Below are positions 10,032 to 21,828 of a stretch of DNA of 64,000 nucleotides, one piece after another (the first letter of the stretch is position 1; each line of letters starts with the position of its first letter). The notes below the pieces were generated by a model. That model saw nothing but the letters and a program-made list of their open reading frames with translations. It was not told the DNA's origin and made no database searches. The position numbers were made by a program, and so were the translations under genes. Origin of the DNA: Phaseolus vulgaris (lineage: Eukaryota; Streptophyta; Magnoliopsida; Fabales; Fabaceae); contig NC_023750.2 in NCBI RefSeq assembly GCF_000499845.2, forward strand, positions 11,274,653-11,338,652, written 5' to 3'.

Positions 10032-13000
10032 TGATTACAACCTTTCATAAACAATGTATTGTAATATTAAATAATGAGTTGATTTAATCACTTGACATAT
10101 TTTTTAATCAATTAAAACAGAAACTATTTTCAACTGATTTACAAAAAATAATCATATAATTGATTGAATGTGTCATGTTATAAGTGATTTTAAAATATGT
10201 AAATAGAGCACTTGACTCTATATTTTGGATACTACAATATGTGATTCATATGGTATTGAAAGAATGGAGGCGAAAAAATAGATCGAGTGAGAATCTAAAG
10301 ATAAAAGGGAGATTTAAATTGTATGCAAGAGAAAGAAAAATTGAGAGAAAAAAGTAACTAATTACTAGTTTTAGTTAAATAAATTTAAAAAATATTACTT
10401 CTACATTTTAAATTATTTAATTATATTTAATAATTAAAAAACTTAAATTATATTTTAACTTATAATAATAGTACATATTTCTATTATTCAATCAAAGTAA
10501 TATATAAATTTAAATATTTTGAAACTAAATTCGTAAACCAATGAATAAATTTATAACCAACGTTTTCATTTTGCAATTTAATTTATTTAACTTTAGAACT
10601 AGTTATCATTCCACCACGTAATTTTCATTGATTTTTTTTTTCTATACATATTACCAATTAACTTTCTAGTTTGTACATATTGTAATGTTTTGTTAAACGT
10701 ATATAAAACTGAATGTAATGACGTGTCATTAAATAAAACAAAGCATCCTTTAAAGTAATACGAAATTATTACTTTGTTAAAAATTTAAAAAATATATATC
10801 AATTTAACTTTTATAATAAAATGTGTAAAACAATTAAATAATAAAATTTTATTTATGAAATAACCATGATTAAGTAATAAAATATAAAATTAAATCTTTA
10901 CTTTACTTTATCTTAATTGAAAAGAAAGATAGAAAATAGTAAACTGTGACATTCATGACTATTTTAATCTACTTTTAAGAATAGAAGTGTTTTGTGTCAA
11001 ACAATGTTTCTTATTAGTTATAGTTTCTTGAATGAAATAAACCCATAAATTGGTAAATGAGAACAATTTCCGTAATTTTGACCTTTTTTTTCTTTTAAGA
11101 GCATCCAATGCTGTGTGCTGCAAGAAGCCACCAACTTCAACCGGAAGCGCGTGGCTTTATCGGTGATGCCGCGGCGCACCGTTTTGCGGGACCCACTTGC
11201 AATTCACAACCTGGAGCCAGAACCAAACGACCTGTCGTGTGGACCACGGCAAAATAATAGGGGTGTTTTTGGCATTTCATCAACGACAAAAAGTTTCGTA
11301 ACGGCTATTTGAAGTACCATTTTGTTCCTTTTTTACACGTGTCTGTCACCCGTGCCTCACCACCCATTCAACCTCTTCATTTGTTTATCAACATTTATAA
11401 CTGTTTTTATTATTTCTGTGTAAGTAACAGAGAAAAGTAGCGTAAGATATTCTTAAATATCACAATTTAAAATAAAATACCCCATTTGTTTCTTTACAAT
11501 AATGTCAGATTTTAACTCTATTTAACGTTTAACTTGAAAAAAAATATAATATAAATACAGTTGTAATAAAAATGACCAATTATAGATAATTATTACTTAA
11601 TTTTTTTGTTATAAAGAAGAGACATCAATAAATAAAATATTTTAAAGACAAGACGCAAAAACCCATTAAATTCTGTTATGTTCTCACAATAATGTAAAAT
11701 GGATTTTCACTTAAGATATTTGAACTTATATCACATTATAAGATTCATAAAATTGGGATAAACAATTCATTAAAAAAATCTTTACGTTGATTTTATAAAA
11801 ATAAATACTACTTTTTATTTAGTTATCCAAATCCATCCTATCTCAAAGTTTGATCTCAACTACTATTTTCTTTTTGAGAATAAGGATAATTTACCTTCAT
11901 TTTTTAAGGTACAATTATGTAAACTACTTAGTGAACCTTATATTTGAATAGGAAAATTTTCTATTTCTAAAAAATTAAATATGTTTGAATTTGTATTATT
12001 TTAAATATTTCTTAAACACTTTATTTAAATAAAATTATTTTATTAAATTTAATTTAATTTTTATTTTTATAAAATATTTATATTATTATCAAATATAAAA
12101 ACTTATTTAAATGTTAAATAATTTTTAATAATTTTAAAATATTTATATTAATAATTTTTTAGTTGATATTGATTGATGTTATTTTAAGTTAAAGTTTACT
12201 AATCATAATTATTTATGTTAATATCGCTTATTTTTAGGACGTTGTTGTTAGTTAAACTTTTTTATCTTATGTCAATTGAAAATTCATCTAATTGAGATAT
12301 TGACAAAAAATATTTATAGTTAATGTTTCAAAAAAATTCATTCAACATTAAAAAAATCATAACAAATTATTGATAAAGAATAACACTGAAGTTATTGATA
12401 AAGAATAATACTGAAGTTTCTACATCTCTAGAACATTTTGGCACTCACGAAATATAATGAAACACTTTGAGAGGGCTCTATAGCATGTAGGAAAACTTTG
12501 TGATTCAATTTTCTATTCCTAAGGATTATTTCAGTATTTATTGATATCTCAACTTTTAATTAAAAATTATTACGTAATAGTTTTTAACTATTATTTAGTT
12601 TCTCTCTTAAATACATCATTAAATAAATAAGGCATTTGGTTTGATATAATTTCCAGTAACTCTATATCTCCATTATATATATTTTTTTCATATACCATTC
12701 TCATCTTATCTATTAAATATACTAACTTTAAATGGCAGAAATTTTGGTAATATCAATTTTTTTCCAATGTCCTTCACTGTATTTCTATTAGTATTGCAAA
12801 TAATTAATATTCCAACAAAATAATTTTTCTTATAGGAGGAGTTTTGTTTTATGTTTCAAATTTTAGAATAATACTTTTTTTTCCTTAATATTTATGTTTG
12901 TTTTTCTTCGTTTAACATTTAATATGTTTAAATATAGGTATTTGTTACAAAATTGAATTAAAAAATCACAAAATAAAAATATTTTAATTATTTCATTGCG

Positions 13001-13483
13001 ATTAAGAAAAGGTATGAGATTTATTTTGTATTTAAAAATATATTATTATTCTAGTAAAATTATGAATATTTTTATAGTATTACCTATTTAAAATTAGCCA
13101 ATAAAAATGATAAAATAAATATTTTGATAAATAGTGTTATATGTATACATTTTTGTGTTTTTTTAACTTTTACTTGTCAATAATACTTTAGGATTATCAT
13201 TCTTAGTCAATTTTAATGTTTAAACATATTCATGAAATGACTTTTACCTTTCTAAAAGCAACCTTAGTTTCTTATGTTAGTTATTATGTTAGCTATAATG
13301 TCATATTGTGTTCTTAACATCTCTAGGTAACCAAAATGTCATATTGTGGTCATACCATCTTACAATGACCATAACACTATTTGTGCCCTACATCGTTCAT
13401 AACAACACTTAGCACTAGTTCAAAAACTAGAATTGATAGTAGAGGTGTAAATCTTTTCTACTTAAGAGTGTATAGTAACCCAA
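10032..13483. other. AT-rich intergenic DNA
   Basis: Long A/T homopolymer and TTTAAA-type sequence with no sustained coding frame. The exception in composition is 11100-11300, a GC-richer islet with a 65-codon ORF (11115-11312) that I do not recognise. From about 13320 a degenerate repeat resembling 14820-15120 begins (words like CATATTGTGGTCATA and CCCTACAT). Confidence 0.6.
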
Positions 13484-13488
13484 ACACC
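13484..13488. repeat. target-site duplication ACACC, left of solo LTR
   Basis: ACACC, matching 14637-14641. Confidence 0.85.
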
Positions 13489-14636
13489 TGTTAGAAAAGA
13501 TGGTTTTAAACTAGAGGGGGGGTGAATTGTTTAAAGGGATTTTCGCAAACTTTTCAAAGCTAGAATGAACTTATTTCAGAAACCAATTGATTCAGCAATT
13601 TAGTTAGCCAAAACAGCAAGCAAAACAGTGATATCAGAAAAAAAATAAAAAAATCGGTTGTTTCTTCGAAACAATCGGTTGTTTATACCAGTAAACAACA
13701 AACAAACTGAAATTAAAGAGTTAGGGATAGAAAGATTGTACACAGATGTTTATACTGGTTCACTCCAGCTAGAGCTACATCCAGTCTTCTCAGAAACCCT
13801 GAGGATATCCACTAAGCAATCACCACTTGATCACTTACACCACAACCAAGAGAATGACCTTGAACACCTCAAGAAACACACTCTCCTTGGCCAACACTAA
13901 GATTGCTGATCTTGAACACCTCAAGAACGCACAACCAATCTCAGCAACACACACAAACGAATTGTTCAGCAGTTTACAAAGATTACACTTGTTACAGATG
14001 GAAATCTGAAATCAATACAAGTAGAATCCCTATTCAACACCTTGATCAATCTCTCAACTCTTTAGCAATCTCAGAATACTTTGAAAAACTCTTTTTTGAA
14101 AACTTTGTTTCAAGATTCTTAATATATCAAAAACTGTTTTTCAGAATATATCTAAGAATATAGTTTGTTATCAAATCTTAACAAACTCTTAATTGCATTT
14201 AAAATAGATTGGTCAAAGCATTTAATGACTGGAGCGTATTCAGTTAAAGCATTTAAAGCTCAGTCAAAGAAAACAGTTTTTCTGTTATGGTTTTAAAACA
14301 AACAATCGATTGTTTCCTCGAATCAATCGGTTGTTTTGTTACTTAACAAAATACACCATTCAAAAACAGTTTTCAAACTTTCTCAAAACACCTAAGTGTA
14401 AACAATCGGTTGTTTCGACAAAACAATCGGTTGTTTCAACTTAGTTTGAAAATCATTTTGCTTTGTTAAAAATGAGATGCTAATTGCTTTGAGATTTAAT
14501 CTAAGTGTTGATTACGACATTTAACTACCCCAGAACAAGACTAAAGCCAGCACAGCAACAACAAGCAAAGCAGAGGCTTCATCATCCTTCAAAGGATTTG
14601 GATTCTTCAAAACAATGAACACCACATGGTTCAACA
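13489..14636 (-). mobile_element. solo LTR of the SIRE-like copia family
   Basis: Reverse complement of the LTR seen at 28529-29620 and 55139-56251. It starts TGTTAGAA, ends GGTTCAACA and is bounded by a perfect ACACC duplication. No internal region is attached, so it is the product of LTR-LTR recombination or partial loss. It carries three pairs of the 14-bp near-palindrome (13652/13673, 14304/14325, 14404/14425), each 21 bp apart. It is more diverged from the full-length copy than that copy's two LTRs are from each other. Confidence 0.9.
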
Positions 14637-14641
14637 ACACC
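14637..14641. repeat. target-site duplication ACACC, right of solo LTR
   Basis: Matches 13484-13488. Confidence 0.85.
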
Positions 14642-14819
14642 ATGACTCGATTGTGACTTGACTCATTTAGCTAGCCTTTGTCACAGGACAATTGATGTCA
14701 CCTGTAACAATCTCCCCCTCAACAATTGTCTCACTGGAAATTGAACTCGTGACCTTAGTTTTGATACCAATCGTTAGATCAAGTACTTACCAATAGGCCA
14801 AAAGTTATAACTAATAGTC

Positions 14820-15240
14820 AGGATGCAACTATTTTTACTTAAGAGTGTAGTAGTCCAAACATCACGATTCAATTATGTCTTGACTCACTTAACCTCTGTC
14901 ACGATACAATTAATTTCATTTGCAACATTATGTCCTACATCAACTATAACACCATATTGCAGCCTCCGCACCCTACATTGGCCATGTTGTCATATTACAA
15001 TTTTTGTGCCCGACATAAACCAGAATTCCATGTTACAACCTTCACACCCTACATTAACCATAGTGCCATATTACAACCTTCACACCCTACACTCACATTA
15101 TAGACTTAGCACCCTACAACGAACATAACACCACATCGTGACTTCTATACCACGATGATCTTAAGGCCACATCATGACCTAAGTACAATACACTAACTAT
15201 TGATCCACATTGCAGTCTTCTTTAACACTGTAATGGTTAT
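14820..15240. repeat. degenerate short tandem repeats around CACCCTACA
   Basis: Units of roughly 35-40 bp built from 'CACCCTACAnnnnnCATA...CCATATTACAACCTT' recur with much drift. A related patch is at 13320-13420, left of the solo LTR. Segments flanking the solo LTR (ACTTAAGAGTGTA..., then a GACTTGACTCATTTA-like block) recur at 14838-14905, so the LTR landed in an already duplicated repeat. Confidence 0.55.
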
Positions 15241-18200
15241 CTTAGTAAAACACCTACGCATGAGGTCCAATCAAGATTATACTAACAAGATAGTAGACCA
15301 ATTGGCCATAAATGATATTAATCACCTTTGGATGATGTAACATAATGTATTGTGATTTGGCAAATCATACACACCCAAAAATGTTATTGACATTGGACCA
15401 AGGTGACAATGGACCAATAGTCTGAGAAACGATACTAGATTATGTTGGAATAATTAATGTAATGTATAAAAACATGATAATAATTAAGGATAGAAAACAC
15501 CTACTTTTTATATGAAAGAGAAAAATATATTAGAGAGGCAAAGTTGTGTATTAATATGCCTTATTCTGATTTCTCTAAATAGTCTTATCACTAAAGACTG
15601 GAGGCTTATGTGTACTGATCAGTCTTATTTCAATCATTATAAATAGTCTTATTTAAGATTGAAGAGTTTGTGTACAAAGAGGCCTTATTTTAATTTCTCT
15701 AAAGAGTGTTATCGCTTAGGACTAAAGGATTATACTTATAGATCTTATAACCCACTTGATTGTCCTCCACCATATTTATTAAAAGAAATATAAGATTACT
15801 CCAAAGAGACAATTGTGTAAGACCAAAAACCCTTGATAATATTATTTATAATCAAGTAAACTTATTCTTTACTAAAAGTTAATTGCATGAACAAATCTAG
15901 ATGGATCACAAATCCCTAATTCAAGTAACTTCACTGAGAGAACAATCAAATTAAGGTAATAATTGATAAATTTAGTAAAATAATTAATGGAATAAAATTG
16001 AAATAAAGACTTATACTAATAGATAAAATCTTTGATGAATAGTTATAAATAGGACCACTTAAGATGAAGAGAGAACAAAACACAAAACTTGAGTGCTCTA
16101 ACTTATGGAGTCTCCATAATGGCGAATCTTGACCATAATCTTAGGGGATAAAATAATATACTCAAAGTAAACATAATTTTAGTGTCTAATCTCCATGCAA
16201 AGTCACTAGATTTTATTCTCCACATGTAGCAAGGTAGTGTGGTTAACTTCTCCACATGCGTGCACCACCCTCACCTTACACGTGAACAAAGAATACAAAA
16301 CAACTACATCCTTTTCAATTGCCAACAACACTTACTCATGTCTCTACTCTTGGAGGAGGAAACATTGGAAGTGGTGGATTCGATGACGGGATTGGGTGGC
16401 CCAAGCTCCCCCACCCCTACTAAGATTCACTAGTAGTCTCCCACATCTAGGCTAAAATAAAATCATAAGAAAATTGTACTCAAAATCAATAGAAAAGTAG
16501 TCCTTCCAATGTTGGTTAGGAAAATCTTAATTGTGAAAATTGACTTAATAAAATCTTGTTTATAGGTTCATAGACCGTTTAACCATGATTGTCTAGTGTT
16601 TGATATGCATTTTCTATCATATTTGGTAGATGGTCTTGGTAGACTATTTAGTTTTTTAACATCTATAAAGACCATGGATTGTCTGGTGAAACCATCTAAG
16701 TGATTTTCTAGTTCAATAGTGATAAGCATTGTTCACATGTCTTCCTTGTTAGTTTAAGCGTGTTTCATGTGAGTCACTTATAACGATATTGTTGTATAAT
16801 ATGACATTTGTTTTGCGTGATAGTTTTTGTGTGAGAGAAACTATAAAGTTGTAATCTCTAAGTTTAGCGAATTCTCTTGTGGATGTAGATTGAAATTTGT
16901 TAATTGAACCACGTTAATTTATGTGTGTAATTTTGTTTGCTCTTTCTCTTATTATTTACCTTATATCGTCTATATTTGTGGGTTTTCCTATCATTGTTCT
17001 TCGTTTGTGTGGTAGACACTCTGTTTTGAATTTGAGTGAGCTAATTCCTTCCACTAACTAACATTTAATTGAGAAATAAATCCAACCTACGTTGTTTAGA
17101 AAATAACTTTAATTGATAATATTTGAAAGTAGAGTTAACTTATCATGTGTTGATTTAGAAATGAGTCAAGTTAACCTAAATCATTGTTTGGAGAGCCAAA
17201 AATTTTATAGCCCATTTTAACCCACCATGAGTTAGTGGGTAAGTGGATTGATTCACTTACTACTTTGTTTGGATTAAAGGGAGAATATAAAATAAAAGAA
17301 AGAAAGCAAAAACAAGTGGAAAATGAAGTTGTTTGGATTAAGGGAGAGAGAGTGGAAAATGAGTAGAATGTTTGTAGTAGATAAGATTGACGTAATGAAT
17401 TAAATTTTTAGTAAATATTTAAAAAATAATCTGTAAAATAATTTTTTAAAAAGAATTTGATATACAAATATTTTTTATTAGTTAAAATAAATTATAAATA
17501 AATAAAATTATTATAAAATTTAGTAAATAAAAAATTAATATTTTAAAATAGTAATATATTAAAATGAATTATTTTACATATTATTGAAATTTAAATTATT
17601 TTATTACTTTAATATTTATTAATTTAATATTTTATTTTAATTATTTATTTAACTATAATTATTAATAAAATATTAACATATATAATCGATTATGATTTTA
17701 CTCCTATCAATTACATATGTAAGTTTTTTCTTTCTTTAGAGTTTTTAGAGAATGTCTAAGGCTAGTTATTTTTCGTATTGCATTTACATTCTTTTTAGAT
17801 TTTTGCGCATTCCTTTCCTTTCATTAGAAATATATTTCTAAACATGTTTTATTCTTCTAACTTGTATTTGTAAGAAAAAAGTGGATTGACTCGACTTATA
17901 TATTTCGGTATGTTTATAATAGTACAATCAATGTATTCATTTATTTTACTATTCATTTACTATAATTGAGAGGTGATATTAGAGAGATATATAGTAAATG
18001 GAAATCAAAGTGTTAGCATATATAATTAAAATAAAATAAATTATGTATTATAAACATTCAAACACTATTAAGCAACATCATTAAAATAATAGAAAATGAC
18101 AACTTACTTAATTAAAAGTAGTAAATAATTATAATAAAAAAATATAAAAATTTATTGGTGGGTTAAGATAAATCTTCCTCTAACCTAACTTGAACTTGTT

Positions 18201-18559
18201 TAATATGAGTTAAATGAGTCCGATTCAATTTAATCCTATTTAAAATTATTGATGGGTTAAGATAAGCCTTCCTCCAACCTAACTTGAACTTGTTTAATAC
18301 ATCAATTAAATGAGTCTGATTCAATTTAATTCTATTTATAAAAATTATATTTTTTCAACCTAATCCAACTTAAACTTGTGGTGAGTAAAACTGATTTAGG
18401 AATTTGAGCTCATTTTAATAATATTAGTTAAAATAAATCTGGATTAATACTAATTAAAAATAACTTCAAATTTTTATAAGTAAAAAAAAAATATTTGACA
18501 TACTTATAACAAAGTAAACCCTAACTAAACTTAGTTGTGAAATAAGTTAACATAATCAT
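15241..18559. other. AT-rich intergenic DNA with minor repeats
   Basis: No gene is recognised. Around 15540-15740, loosely repeated units of about 60 bp (TTATTTCAATC...TAAATAGTCTTAT) occur. At 17265 and 17330 the phrase TTGTTTGGATTAAGGGAGA occurs twice. A two-copy tandem repeat of period about 94 bp starts at 18153 (TATTGGTGGGTTAAGATAA) and 18247. The 64-codon ORF at 16239-16433 has no recognisable content. Confidence 0.55.
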
Positions 18560-19359
18560 TTCTCTAAATAAGGATCATCTTTTTTCTTTTATTAAGAGTG
18601 ATGATAGTCCTTTGGTTAAATTGATTAAGTTTGCTGTGATAACGTTTTCTATTTGGATGCTATGACGTATGAGGAATTATGCTCGTTTTCATGATAAGAT
18701 TAAGGTTTCTAGGGCTATTTTAGTTATTAAAGATTTAACTTGTCTAGTGGAAAAGTCGTCTAAAGCTTCAATGAAGAATGATATGATGGATTTCAGTGTG
18801 ATTAGGTTTTTTGGTATTAATACTCGTACTGGTAAAATTCTTTGTCATCTTCCTGTTAGATGGGAGTTTCCTTCACCAGGCTGGGTTAAAATTAACACTG
18901 ACGGGCTGCTAGGGGTTATCCAGGTCTTGCCACTTGTGGAGGTATTTTCCGTGGGAGTATGGGAGAGTTTATTGGAGCTTTCTCTGCGTTTCTTGACGTT
19001 CAAACTACTTTGATTGTTGAATTTATGGAGTTATATATGCTTTGGAGGAAGCTCAAAAGTTGAGACTTACTAATGTCTGGCTGGAATGTGACTCTGTCTT
19101 GCTTTGTGTTGCATTTACTGCTAGGACAAATGTTCCTTGAATGCTTTGTAATCGATGGAATACTTGTCTTAATTACTGTGGAAAAATCAGGTTTAGGGTT
19201 ACTTATATTTTTCGTGAAGGGAATGCCTGTGCTGATAAGTTGGCTAATTTAGGATTTATTCATAGAGAATCCTTTCATTGGTATAATAGGCTTTCATCTA
19301 GTCTGTTCTTAGAATTCTTTATTAATAAGTATAGTTTACCTATGTATCGTTTTTGTTAA
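18560..19359 (+). pseudogene. non-LTR retroelement (LINE-type) RNase H fragment
   Basis: The plus strand encodes an RNase H fold of the RVT_3 kind found at the end of plant LINE polyproteins. The run 'WEFPSPGWVKINTDG' (18862-18906) holds the first catalytic Asp, and 'WLECDSVLLC' (about 19079-19110) a later one. The end 'FREGNACADKLANLG' (about 19210-19255) carries the C-terminal Asp. It is broken by an in-frame TGA near 18662, frame changes between 18905 and 19060, and a TGA near 19138. No RT is attached, so it is a truncated 3' fragment. An origin from a dispersed LINE is more likely than a domesticated gene because of the breaks. Confidence 0.8.
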
Positions 19360-21400
19360 CATATGGATTTTGGTCTAGTCCCCCATATTTTTGTATTTTT
19401 TTTTAATAATATTTTTTTCTTGTGATGACAAATGATTGTTGTTACTTAATGTGTCAGCCTTAGCTGGAATGTCAAGTAGCATAATAATGCCTAACATAAA
19501 AACTTTTTATAAAAAAATATAAAATTCGTCAATATTTGAGATAATGGCATTCAAACATCAACCAAACTAATAATATCATAGTGTTATAATCAAAGAGCTA
19601 AGGTAAAATTATGAAGAAAAGAAAAATGAATTTAGGAAAATGAAATGAAATTCTTACTTTTAATTAAATTTTGAAATTCTATAATTTTAAAATATCTAAT
19701 TTGCGCTCATAAAATTTTAAATTTATTTTAAATTTCTTTATCCAAATATCATATTTTATAATAAATAATTTCAAATTCTCGAATTAACCTTTTAATTTTT
19801 TTTATATCCAAACCTACTCTAACACAATATTAATTAACATTTATAATATTTTACTTAAAAAAATAATTTTATAATGGAATGTTTATTAGATATATCTGTT
19901 AGTTAAGTGTTATTTTTCAGGTTTGTTATAAAGTAATTGCCTCAATGAGACCGCATATTCTTTCGAAATAAAGAAGATATACATAAATTTGCTCATTCAT
20001 TCACTCTCCTATTTCTATATTAAGAAAGATATACAAATCAATTCATAAAGTTATTTTCATTTTTTAACTTTCTTTGGTCTCGAGTTAACTCACGTGAGCA
20101 TCTCACGTGGCATATGTGAAACTGACTGCTACTTATTTGACTTCCATATTTTCTGATAATTATTAATTAGTTTAGAGTGTTTTTCTAAAATTTTCACAAT
20201 CATCTGAATAATATTCTTATCTTTCTAGAAAGGTGAAATGTATTTTTAATAATTTTCACCATTCTATACAATTTGACTATAATATAACTAATATTCTTGT
20301 GTCGAATCTTCAGATTTATCATGTGAATAATATTCTTTCCAGAAAATTGCCTTATAGTTTTATTAGTTGACATGGACCTCTCCATATTCGGAAATATATA
20401 TAATGTACATATTACTAATAATAGTGGCTAAGAAATTAATTCACAATTTTAATATAAAATTACGAATTTAATCACATTAATAGTTGTATACCTTATTAAA
20501 CGATAATTGTTACAATTTTAATATTTTAAAATAATGTGCTACCATAATTATATTGCTAAGAACGAAGTTTTGACCTTCTCTTTAATGAATTTAATTAAAC
20601 TGTTTTCGAAAATTTTGCATGTGCTGAGTGCTTAATATGGTCGTCACAGCCATAGAAGATGGAACCCCAAGCACGGTGGCGACAATAAATGAAGATCCAA
20701 ATGCTAAATATACAATATTATAAAATTAACAAAACCAACAATATCAATATTAATAGGTATTGTATGTAAGTTTTTTTTTTTTCGAATAAGAAATGTTTAA
20801 TGTTTTTATAATTTTTCTTATAAGTAATGTATTATAGGTAAACTTTTCCTGTAAATATTGTAATACAGGTAAAGTAAAATTTAGAATAAGGTTCTTTTCA
20901 CCTTTAAAAAAAGAAAGAAATGTTACACTTTGACCAAACAATAATATTATTACTTCTAGGATAAGATGGACCTGTCTATAGTGACGCGAAATAAACACTT
21001 GCCACTGTGTAAAATGCTTGTTTGCCACTTCCATTCCATAGCAAACTCCCAATTCAGTGTTTCTCCCATTTACATCACGCAACTCGTCATCACATCATTT
21101 TTGGAATAAATATTATGAAACCCATAACAACCGCCTCAATTATTCTATATATTATATTCTATATTAATTTTATAATGAAAGCCAAATAATAAATGGATAA
21201 TAATATATTAAAAATCCTAATTTTTTTTATATAATCTATAATCATGATATAACTCTCAATATTATTTTTTAATATATTTTAATATTATTTAATTATAAAT
21301 TTATTTTTTATTATATATTTTTATATCTAAATAAATCATATTAAAATTATATACAATTTTAATAGTTATAAAAATATCATTTTTCATAATAAATAAATCA
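19360..21400. other. AT-rich intergenic DNA upstream of the methyltransferase gene
   Basis: No supported gene. ORFs at 20200-20385 and 20750-21082 (minus) are low-complexity, AT-driven frames. The promoter of the gene at 21829 presumably lies in the last few hundred bases; an A/T-rich AATAAATAAAT near 21381-21395 could serve as a TATA-like region. Confidence 0.5.
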
Positions 21401-21561
21401 CAAAAGGGACCACGCCATCGTTCCTTCTTCCTTCGTCTACGCAGTTCCTTCCGCGTAGAGACAACCGGCTATTCCGGTCACCACTAACCTCCACGCGGCG
21501 TCCCTCTTATTTTTATCATCTTCAACATACTCACTCTTCCAAAACCCACCGAGTAATCCTA

Positions 21562-21600
21562 ATGAACTCTTTCTCTTTCTTTCTCATCACTGTTCCATAG
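21562..21600 (+). other. upstream ORF 1 (12 codons)
   Basis: ATG at 21562 to TAG at 21598-21600 in the pyrimidine-rich region ahead of the methyltransferase ORF. It is a uORF only if transcription starts upstream of it. Confidence 0.4.
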
Positions 21601-21624
21601 AACTCAAATCAACCCACCGGAGCC

Positions 21625-21729
21625 ATGAATTCCCGTTTTGCCCCTCTCTCTTTCTCAATTCCTTCCCTCCCAAATTCACCTTCTCTCATCGGCGCTAACC
21701 ACACCTCCGCTCGCTTCTGCTCCAGATAA
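21625..21729 (+). other. upstream ORF 2 (34 codons)
   Basis: ATG at 21625 in a reasonable plant context (GCCATGA) to TAA at 21727-21729, about 100 bp before the main start. It encodes a Ser/Pro-rich peptide. If transcribed it would tend to reduce translation of the main ORF. Confidence 0.4.
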
Positions 21730-21828
21730 ATTAAACAAATATTCAAACGCTATCTCTCTTTTCACTTAATTCATTATTTTTTATCGTAAATAGTATTTTT
21801 CTTTAAGAAAAGTGCACAATCTGTTTCC

